Below the pieces are notes generated by a model. It ran no database searches and had not been told where the DNA came from. It saw only the letters and a list, made by a program, of their open reading frames with translations. From contig OZ010800.1 in the NCBI GenBank assembly GCA_963932465.1, positions 29,514,852 through 29,578,851 on the forward strand: 64,000 nt of DNA, read 5' to 3'. The DNA is from Maratus speciosus (lineage: Eukaryota; Arthropoda; Arachnida; Araneae; Salticidae). Both the position numbers and the translations under genes were made by a program. Shown in pieces: positions 55,701 through 64,000 of this stretch. Each line of letters begins with the position of its first letter. The stretch's first letter is position 1.

Positions 55701-57752
55701 CATGTTATTAACCATTCAGTGCACTAAAACTTCAAGGGGCCCTGTAGTGGGCCCCTTGACACTGTTCCGGGGCATTAACTGAAATGTAGAAATGTGGCAG
55801 AAACTGAAACTTAATTCACCCCAAAAAACGAAGAAGACCAGATAGAAAAGAGGCATTTATTAAAATTTTGTGCACTAAAACTTCCTGTCAAGGGGCCCTG
55901 TACTGGGCTCCTTGATAGGGTTCCAGGTTCTTGAATGAAAATGCAGAAATGGGTCAGAAACTGAAATGAGAATTCACCCCAAAAAAGACGAAGATCGGGT
56001 AGAAAAGAGAGCATGTTATTAAAAATTTAGTTCACTAAAACTTCAATGGGCCCTGTACCGGGCCCCTTGGATGTTTGCCAGGGTCTTAACTGAAATGTAG
56101 AAATGGGGTAGAAACCGAAAGGAGAATTCACCCCAAAAACGAAGAAGATCGAATAGAAAAGAGGCATGTTATAAAAATTTACTGCACTAAAACTTCAAGG
56201 GCCCTGTACCGGGCCCCTTGCAAGGGTGCAAGGGTCTTAACTGAAATGTAGAAACGGAGTAGAAATTGAAAGGAGAATTCACCCCTAAAAAAGAACAAAT
56301 AGAAAAAAGGCACGTTATTAAAATTTAGTGAACTAAGTCTTCAAGGGGCCCTGTACTGGGCCCCTTGGCAGGGTTCCAGTGCCTTAACTGTAAATGTAGT
56401 AATGGGGCAGAAACTGAAAGGTGAATTAACCCACAAAACGACGAAAATCGGATAGAAAAGAGGCATGTTATTAACCATTTAGTGCACTAAAACTTCAAGG
56501 GGCCCAGTACAGGGCCCCTTGAAAGGGTTCCAGGGAATTAACTGAAATGTAGAAATGTGGCAGAAACTGAAAGAGAATTCACCCCAAAAAACGAAGAAGA
56601 CCGGATAGAAAAGAGGCATGTTATTAAAATTTTGTGCACTAAAACTTCCTGTAAAGGGGCCCTGTACTAGGGCCCTTGACAGGGTTCCAGGGTCTTGAAT
56701 GAAAAAGTAGAAATGATCAGAAACTGAAAGGAGAATTCACCCCAAAAAAGACGAAGATCGGATAGAAAAGAGGCATGTTATTAAAAATTTAGTTCACTAA
56801 AACTTCAATGGGCCCTGTACCGGGCCCCTTGGATGTTTGCCAGGGTCTTAACTGAAATGTAGAAATGGGGTAGAAACTGAAAGGAGAATTCACCCCAAAA
56901 ACGAAGAAGACCGGATAGAAAAGAGGCATGTTATTAAAATTTCGTGCACTAAAACATCAAAGGGCCCTGGACCGGGCCCCTTGACAGGGTTCCAGGGTCT
57001 TAACTGAAAATGTAGAAATGGGGCAGAAACTGAAATGAGAATTCGATCCAAAAACGACGAGGATAGGATAGAAAAGAGGCATGTTATTAACAATTTAGTG
57101 CACTATGATTTTAAGGGGCCCTACACTGGGCCTCTTGACAGAGTTCCAGGGTCTTAACTGAAAATATATAAATGGGGCAGAAACTGAAAAGAGAATTCAC
57201 CCCAAAAACGACGAAGATCGGATAGAAAAGAGGCATGTTATTACCTATTTAGTGCACTAAAACTTCAAGGGGCCCAGTACTGGGCCCCTTGCAAGGGTGA
57301 GAGGGTCTTAATTGAAATGTAGAAATGGGGTAGAAACTGAAATGAGAATTCAACCCAAAAACAAAGAAGATCGGATAGAAAAGAGGTATGCTATTAGCAA
57401 TTTAGTGCACTAAAATTTCATTGGGCCCTGTAATGGGCCCCTTGACAGGGTGCCAGGGTCTTAACTAAAATGTAGAAATGGGACAGAATCTAAAAGGAGA
57501 ATTCGCCCCCAAAAGGAAGAAGATCGGATCGAAAAGAGGCATGTTATTAACAATTTAGTGCATAAAACCTAAAGGGGCCCAGGGGCCCCGGCCCTTAAAA
57601 AATTAAAAATCTGAGCCTCAGGTGCATCAGGACCTGTCTTTGACTAATCACTCCTGAATTTTCAGACTTCTACGTGCGGTAGATTTCGCTAGCCATCGCC
57701 AACAGTCACACACACACACACACAGAGCGATTTGTTGTTTTATTAATATAGA
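52787..57752 (-). mobile_element. ~5 kb Helitron-type element filled with a ~152 bp satellite
   Basis: On the minus strand the element starts TCTATATTAATAAAACAAC at 57,752 after host A. It ends GTCGCGTCTGCTAG at 52,787 before host T. Eight bases inside the CTAG is a perfect hairpin, ACCGG-GCAACG-CCGGT. Start, end, hairpin and A|T insertion all fit Helitrons. A short (TG)n run lies near the 5' end (57,705-57,724). About 4.5 kb of the interior is satellite. No Rep/helicase is seen. Tandem-repeat-bearing non-autonomous Helitrons are known in several animals; bivalve pearl-type elements have this plan. Confidence 0.8.
53040..57600. repeat. Satellite array, ~152 bp monomer, about 30 copies
   Basis: Each monomer contains AACTGAAATGTAGAAATGGG, CAGAAACTGAAAGGAGAATT, CACCCCAAAAACGAAGAAGA, TCGGATAGAAAAGAGGCATG, TTAGTGCACTAAAACTTCAA and the palindrome CAAGGGGCCC-TGTACT-GGGCCCCTTG. 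Spacing of the GGGCCCC core is 151, 149 and 154 bp at 53,617-54,071. Variant monomers recur in register: the GGATGTTTGCCAG variant is at 54,391, 55,306, 56,069 and 56,831 (915, 763 and 762 bp), that is 6, 5 and 5 monomers. TTAGTGCACTAA is itself palindromic. Short minus-strand frames repeated along the array are artefacts of the repetition. Confidence 0.95.
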
Positions 57753-57839
57753 TGAACTGAAACATTTAAAATAAATCGCTTTCATTTCTTTATTTTTTTA
57801 AACGAAATGAAAAGAAAAATATTAGGCACAGATATCATA

Positions 57840-59005
57840 TACGCACCGGGGTACGTAACTGGCGCCAAAAGGGCATTATTTTGGTTGACATGGTAACCCG
57901 GCTATTGTTGTTTATTTAATAATAAATGTTTATTTACTTTATTTTCTTTTTTTAAATTACATAAATTGTTTTATTCCATAGTTAATTATTTTTTTGGTTA
58001 TTTTCCTTTAAAAAAAATAATAGAAAATAATTAAAAAATACAGTACTACTTAGTTATTCCTTCGACCCATTTCGCCAAATTATATAAATCACCAAACCAC
58101 TCGCCAAATTATACAAATTGACATAATTTTTATTTTAAATAACGAAAGAACAAATAAAATAGTATAACATTAATAAATATACAAATAAAACGTCGAAATG
58201 AAAATCACTTGATGACGCAAAGACGTATAACTTGCTTAAAGTCAAGTGAATGTGACATTTACGATCAACCATTATTGGCATTTAATCTTATAGTTTGGTG
58301 ACAGATTTTTGGTCGACGTGATAACTAAGTAGTACCAAAAATACATATGTAACTGGTATTCGAAAACGAGGTTTTCGCCAAATTTTCGTAAAAATAATCA
58401 CGCCAAACCCGCTGAGTATATGGCATCTGGCCAAATATTAAATGATGTAACAAACGATGACATTTAATTTCAACTTCAAAGCAATGTTTTAATTTACCAC
58501 TCAAAAAATTAAAAAAAAAAATGCTAACTGACTACTTGAAAAATAACTATTGGCGAGATTTGCACCCGGCTAGCATAACAGTGTTGGGGCGCCAACCATG
58601 TACCAAGAATTGTTTGCCACCATGGAATATTTTAGGAAGTTTTATTCGAAAAAGAAATTTGATTTTTTAATCAAAAGGGAAAACTTTCGGCACAGATGTC
58701 ATATACGGACCCATATTGACGCGATTTTTTCCTGACGCCAATGTCATATACGCAACGGGTACTTAACTGGCGCCATAGTACCGTTATTTTGCTTAACTGG
58801 CGCCATAGTATCGTTATTTTGCTTGATTTGATAAGCCGGATGTTGTTGTTTATGCTGTTGATGTTTTCCCCAAATTAGTGTCGGAAAATAATCGCGCCAA
58901 TATGGGGCCGTATATGATATCATGGCCAAACTTTCATATAAAAGCGAAGGGATCTGTGCGTATTTATTTGTGGCAGTTAAATGACTTGGACTATTATAAT
59001 ATAGA
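57840..59005 (-). mobile_element. TGGCGCCA-family repeat with Helitron 5' end
   Basis: On the minus strand a 5' end A|TCTATATTATAATAGTCCAAG lies at 59,005, matching 45,332. The body holds many TGGCGCCA palindromes and GGTAACCCGG-like blocks (57,860, 58,765, 58,798, 58,840). A ~33 bp direct tandem, CTGGCGCCATAGTA(C/T)CGTTA, lies at 58,766-58,831. TGGCGAGA...GGCTA(A/G)C(G/A)TAA is shared with 31,845 in the pol-inserted Helitron. The 3' end is not clear. A second TGGCGCC-type unit continues to about 59,110. Confidence 0.55.
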
Positions 59006-59207
59006 TGAAATGATGGCGATAGAATAATATTTGGCGACTTATCACCTGTACATGGCTAACATTAAAGTTCCAAATGGGCGCCAGGAATATAAAAAGCGAA
59101 GTGGTTCGCCCGGAACTGTTGATGATAGTCACATGACATAGGCTATTGTTATAGAAATTGTTTTAAAATACCGGGAGATAAAGACTCTGTACACTTAATT
59201 CATTTTA

Positions 59208-59479
59208 TTTTAGCTTCTTTTCAAACGTTTAACTAATCCTCTTTAATCAAACACGAAAACAACCATTGGATGTCTTAACAGCAACTGATTCGGCCTTAAA
59301 TTTTTGAAATCAAAGGAAATTGAATAGAAACCTGTTTACAGGGAGATCTGCACAGCTTTTTTCAGTATAATTCAATCTTCTATAATATTTTTATAACCGA
59401 TCAGATTAGCGTGTTTTTAGATTCTGCGGTGTCTCAACGGGGTTGGCGACCGTAGCTTGCAGGGGCCAGAGCGCCCTAA
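59208..59479 (+). mobile_element. Helitron 3' end, plus strand
   Basis: Homologous to 15,001-15,275: shared blocks include CAGCARCTGATT, AGAAACC(C/T)GTTTA, AGGGAGATC/AGAGAGATC, ATAATTCAATCTT, AGATTAGCGTG and CGTAGCT. It ends in GCGCCCTAA|T after a hairpin-forming AGGGGC...GCGCCCT, the CTRR|T form. GCTAGCCATCGCCAACAGT-type words are not shared with it. The 5' partner is uncertain (see 52,375). Confidence 0.55.
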
Positions 59480-60339
59480 TGGTTTTTAACAAAAACCTTT
59501 TTTGGGGGGCATTTTACCAAAATTTGTGGGTGTTGCCGGGGGAAATTTTAGAGGGAAGTTAAAAATTCGGATTCAGCGACTCAAAAAACATATGGTAATC
59601 TTTTTTCCAGAAATACCATGAATTTTGCTAGGTAGAGCTCCTATACGGTCTCTATTGCCTGGACTACAAGCCAAGCTATAAAAAAATACTATGCTCGCCA
59701 AACAAACAAACGCCAAGAAACTAACGACTGCTTAACTGCTTATTATACAGGACACAACTTCTCCATGTTAAATCAACCACGCACGGCATTTTAAAATTTC
59801 AAATATCAAAGGACGCAAGCATCGCAAAAAAATCGAACCAATACTAACAGATTCGAATGAAGAATTCCTCAATGTGAGACCTAACTCATCTCAATTAGAT
59901 AATCATTAAAAAAAAAAAAAAAATACAGATTTTTTAAAAAACGTCGATATACTGAATATGATCCGTTTCTTCTTCGTCAAAACTTTTTTAATTCAAGCAA
60001 GATATATGCTTAAATAATTGACAGAAAAAGAGTAGAATGCTTTTTTGGACAGAAAATTACTCAATCTATGTGGTTTTAGAAAATTAAGTTAAAAAAATTA
60101 ATAATTATATCCTTAATAAGCAAAAACTGTTAATTTACTGTTAAATTTACAAATTATACCAAATAGCGATAAACGTGCCAGCGACCGCGTATTATCTAGA
60201 TTATATTCGCACAATTCGGTTTACGGGTCAACAAATCCGAGTTTATACCAGTCAGCCATTTTTTCTCAAGATTGAGTACTTTCAGTTGTGTGATGAGTTT
60301 ATAAGTTTAACTGAATTTTTACATATTACGTTGCGTCTA
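59480..60339. other. No gene; one repeat remnant
   Basis: 59,505-59,660 repeats the AATTCGGATTCAGCGAC block of the 51.8-52.1 kb mosaic and a CTATTGCCTGGACT block seen at 51,890. The rest is AT-rich with no recognised feature. Confidence 0.45.
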
Positions 60340-61100
60340 TAAATACTGTAGAAAATATACAGGGCTACACAAAAGAATTCGTATAGGTTATTGAGTATGA
60401 ACATAAATAGCTTAATGATGGTTCTTAAATGAAATAAACATTTTTACGTTGAACTACATTTAGTTTACTAAGATATCATTGTAGAATAGAGATAAAATGA
60501 TACAGAGGGCTACACAAAGAATGAGATACATGGCCCTCCATGGGTGATAATCGTTGGATATGTAATTTCACTAGTTTTAGGAGTGTTTTAGTCTTAATTA
60601 AATTGTAGCTAAATATTGCCATGTCCATTAAGATAGTAGGTGAAATACAGGGCTGTACAAAAGTACTCATGTATGCTTAAATCAATTGGTGCAATTTTTG
60701 AAAGTCAAATTTCAACCTTTTATGCGTTTTTAACACTTTCCAACATAGTTGGAAGTATTTATGAATTCAGTTTGTCTGTCCACCTGTCTCTCCGAACGCT
60801 ACCTTGCGTTAATATAATTCGATTGCTCTGTAATTGATATTTGCTGTTGAGATTTACTATGCCATGTTCGGAATTGAAATTAAAGAATGTAGCGTTTATA
60901 GTTTATTTACAGAGACTCGCAAAAGTAATACATTACATTATGGTCTACGGGGAAATGTCTTAAATGTAAATACGTCGCACCTATAGTCATCTTGTGGTCG
61001 TCCCGTCTGTCTCTCCAGTTATAACAGCGCAAGAACTACTGAACCGAATGGTTTGAATTTTAATATATCGAATCGTTGCAGAAGTTTGTCGAGTCATTTA
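60340..61100 (+). repeat. Boxed dispersed repeat, copy D
   Basis: ACAGGGCTACACAAAAG near 60,358, CAGAGGGCTACACAAAG near 60,502, ACAGGGCTGTACAAAAG near 60,648 and ACAGAGACTCGCAAAAG near 60,910. The first three are ~145 bp apart. CACTTTCCAACATAGTTGGA and GTCTGTCCACCTGTCTC (60,735-60,790) match the end of copies A and C, and a second GTCTGTCTCTCC block is at 61,003. Order and orientation agree with copy C. Confidence 0.65.
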
Positions 61101-61885
61101 AAATTTTATGAAAATCAAATCAAAACTTAAAAAGTAGTAATAAAAGCTTTCTTAATTCTATCAAATCCTATCACAGTTAATTTGTTCAATGATATTCCAT
61201 GATAGAAAATGATTCTAGGTTGTATAGCGATTATGTTCTTTTTAAGATGGTGCCCTGTCATTTCCATATCATTGAATTTGCTATATATAATAGAAATAAA
61301 CTTTTTATTCATGCATTTTTACATAAGAATGCGACAGCTATTGCACCAAGATCTGAATATTTATAAAACAAGTTATAATACGAGCGCACCTCATTTTCCA
61401 CGTTTCATCTACAATTTCCAACTTGTTTTTCTTGCCAACAGAAGTTGTTATTTTTTTGCGTGTATAAATAACACACGATGATATGATACTGAAAGAAAAA
61501 GATTTTGTTTAAAATACTATTATTTTTTTATCTATTTACTTTGTGTTTTAAATGAACTAAGTGAAATGCATGCATTTTAAATTTGTGCAATATACTTTTT
61601 AATATAAAATGCAGTATTTAAAATAAAAATTGTGTATTTTAAAAGAAATGAACGCAATACGAATGATGGTAACGCGGGCAATATTTGGCGATTTATCACT
61701 TTTCCCGCCTCCAATAAAATTATCTGATCTTTTCATTACGTATATTAAAAGTAAAAAAAAATACAACCCATGTTGAAATATTTAATGAATAAAAATTTAA
61801 AACGAATCGTCAGACGAATTGGTACTACGTTTTATTCGTACTAAGAACTTACTATATACGATCAACGAAAATTATTGTTAATCGC
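61101..61885. other. No recognised feature
   Basis: AT-rich sequence. A 90-codon frame at 61,209-61,481 is hydrophobic and matches no known family. Confidence 0.35.
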
Positions 61886-61889
61886 TTAT

Positions 61890-62310
61890 GGGAACGCCCA
61901 ATGTTACTCTTGTGACTGTCAGGGCAAATTTCCATAAATATTTCCAATTCTTTCATTACGAAATGTATTTAGGATAAATTTGAAGAATCACTTAAAAATA
62001 CATGTGCTCTACTCTTATAAACCATATGCAATTTGTAACAAAAAGCATTTTACTTGCCTGGATAATGAATGAAAATTTTGTTACTCTTGTAACCACAAAA
62101 AAATAATATTTTCAAAAATGGTGTTTTCGCAGAAATTCTGTGAATTATACGAGACTATAGAAATAAAATTTACAGAATATAGCAAAGTAATTATATTTTT
62201 TGAAAAAGTATTAATCATTCAAATCATCTCATAACTCATGAATTAGTTACGTTTGATTTCTCAAAATGCTAAGTGTTACTCTTGTGACATTTTGTCCATA
62301 AAGGAATTTT
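61890..62310 (+). repeat. Three GTTACTCTTGTGAC boxes, ~180-195 bp apart
   Basis: TGTTACTCTTGTGACTGTC near 61,903, TGTTACTCTTGTAACCAC near 62,080 and TGTTACTCTTGTGACATTTT near 62,274. Flanking words (CCATAAA, TTTCC) are partly shared between the first and third. Probably a degenerate tandem element. Confidence 0.5.
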
Positions 62311-63314
62311 CCTAAAAATTCAGTTTAAATACTAAACAAATTAATTAAAATAAATTAAAAAAAAACTTTTCCATAGAAAAAAAATTAATGATGGTTGCAT
62401 TTAAAAAAAAAACATAAATAAAGTGCAAAAAAATCTATAATTAATTAGAGTTTATAAAATCCTAGAGAGTTTATCAATCTGAGAGCATTAATGTGAGTCA
62501 AAATTTGATTCTTTTTTTTTTTTTCGAAATATTGTGGTCATCAGGTTCAAACTTGAGAATTCCTTATGATTTAAATAGCCTCTTAAAACTTTATTTGATA
62601 ATTTTCGTTTACCACTTCAATAGTAAAACCACGAATCTTTAAATAATGATATTTTGGAATATCTCGGTATAACCACATAGCAAGTTCTTAGTTTCTGCTC
62701 TTGAACAGATTGATTCATTGTCTTCACTATCAATAATATCTTTTGCAACTTCTACTGTATCATTATTTACTTAATGAAACACAAATGCTTTGTACAAATG
62801 ATGTTAGTGTATGGTTTGTAGTAGATAGTGTCACTTTTCATAGTTTTAACAAATTGTAATTGTTGAATGCGCTGTTGGTATTTACTCGCATATTAATAAA
62901 TCATTATTGTTTTATTTCTACATCTGATACATGAAGTATGCTTCCTTTGTTTTTTCATGAACAATTTTGACAAAATAAGGAGTATTCCATAAATTTGCTT
63001 TTTAAGCACGCACTTCATTCCACATATATCATTATACAACGGCACAAAATTAATCTAGAGCATGTATACCAGGAGTATTTGAAAAAAAAAATATGCCCAA
63101 TTAAATTAATTGTGAAAGAAGTCTGATTCATTACAGTCATATTTGCATAGTTATATTTTTATTTAAATTGGAAAGCACAACCATCATATAAAAAAGCAAA
63201 ACACATACACTTTTGGAAAATGCATTCACTCAAAGATGCTATGATGAAATTTTACATACAAGAGCATTTACAGAAAATTGATTACATTGTCTAAAATAAA
63301 AGCATAAGATTTTA
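62311..63314. other. No recognised feature
   Basis: AT-rich sequence with homopolymer runs (for example poly-T at 62,512-62,524). Confidence 0.4.
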
Positions 63315-63672
63315 CTATTTTGGGATCATACTAAATAATGGCTGGAAATACAGTCGCTTATGCATTTGACCAGTATGCAATATTTCGTACCAAAATTTCG
63401 TCTTGTCATAAAAATGTACAGTTTTCAGAAAATCCACTGACATAACGATTCTTTGAAAAATAGTTATTCTTTTGGCATTATCAAAATAATCCTGTCTACA
63501 AGTTTGAAGGAATGTGTGCCACAGAAATGGATTTAGTTGCTTTCGAAAATTTTGTAAACAACTAGAAATGGTTTCTTCAACTGTTACTTTTTTAAAACAT
63601 TTATCAACATTTTGAGAAAGTAACAGTTTTGACAAAATGTTGATAAACGTTTTGACAATAGCGAAACCTTTA
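63315..63672 (-). other. Unassigned open frame, possible terminal exon
   Basis: On the minus strand an acceptor-like TTATTGTATATAGCAG ends near 63,673. The frame is then open for about 119 codons to a stop at 63,315. It has balanced composition for so AT-rich a region (CFKKVTVEETISSCLQNFRK; FWYEILHTGQMHKR). GTAAGT donor-like sites lie upstream on the same strand (near 63,985 and 63,938). I recognise no domain. It could be a 3' exon of a minus-strand gene that begins beyond the window, or chance. Confidence 0.25.
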
Positions 63673-63689
63673 TCTGCTATATACAATAA

Positions 63690-64000
63690 CTTATAAGGAG
63701 TTCTGTATCATGGACGATGATATTGCATTTTTAACTACAATCAATTACACTGCTGATTCGTTCCCATAAACACCAAAGCAGACTGTAAACACGAATTTAT
63801 TATAACACTAAATATTTGCGAGCCAACAGCGGCTTACTACATTCCATCATTTTTCACATTCTACAACAACAACACGAATCAAAACAGAATAAAACACAGA
63901 GTGTTGCCACATGCAGAAAAAAAGAACAAGAAACTTACATGGATTCGGAGCACACGAAACCACGGAATATGCATCAGACGATACTTACATAAACATTCTG
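63690..64000. other. Window end, less AT-rich, unassigned
   Basis: Slightly higher GC than its neighbours. Two GTAAGT-type donor sites on the minus strand (ATGTTTATGTAAGT and ATCCATGTAAGT) leave open that this is a 5' untranslated or exon region of a minus-strand gene. Confidence 0.2.

Noticed and set aside
53073..57093. Several 60-80 codon minus-strand frames with similar sequence in the satellite
   Set aside because: They recur because the DNA monomers recur; they start and stop at variant positions and have no domain, so they are not genes.

Overview
This window is animal nuclear DNA: AT-rich, intron-like and packed with transposable elements, with one exon of a conserved host gene. The mobile-element mix (Tc1/mariner, piggyBac, Helitron, Ty3 and Ty1/copia relics, tRNA-derived SINEs) and a DEG/ENaC channel exon point to an arthropod. 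The overall look is that of a large chelicerate (spider-like) genome, but the species cannot be fixed from the sequence. There is no rRNA gene, intact tRNA gene, CRISPR array or bacterial-style operon.

Layout. 1-222 is probably the right end of a TA-flanked inverted-repeat element. 240-13,000 holds a dispersed repeat with a boxed ~140-175 bp periodicity, a ~300 bp tandem repeat, an internally deleted mariner relic, a foldback with two tRNA-like arms, clusters of GTGAC/TGACGTCA motifs and a sharp 230 bp TTAA-flanked MITE. 13,970-15,275 looks like a short Helitron. 15,924-19,980 is a 4.06 kb element with ~200 bp inverted repeats, TA flanks and a decayed ORF whose superfamily I cannot name. 20.4-25.1 kb is more boxed repeat, a MITE and a ~326 bp tandem array. 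26.4-28.5 kb holds a TTAA-flanked foldback and a decayed piggyBac transposase.

28,597-36,773 is a complete Ty3-type LTR retrotransposon on the minus strand with damaged gag and pol. Its RNase H region is interrupted by a 2,748 bp non-autonomous Helitron (30,554-33,301). The Helitron ends sit between an A and a T of the host, and the pol frame continues when it is taken out, so its boundaries are unusually secure. 37.2-38.9 kb has another TTAA MITE and a Ty1/copia relic. 40,390-41,863 is the only apparently intact autonomous element: a Tc1-like transposon with an open 331-residue DD34E transposase.

46,319-46,520 is the best host-gene feature: an internal exon coding the first membrane segment and following motif of a DEG/ENaC sodium channel. 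A decayed Tc1 copy (47,004-48,212) and a small MITE lie in the intron that follows. 52,787-57,752 is a ~5 kb Helitron-type element made almost wholly of ~152 bp satellite monomers with 5- to 6-monomer higher-order periodicity. It may itself sit inside an older, opposite-strand Helitron. The last 4 kb are mostly AT-rich sequence without recognisable genes.

The parts form layers of insertion rather than pathways. The order can be read in places: LTR element before Helitron, possibly piggyBac before LTR element, ENaC intron before Tc1 relic.
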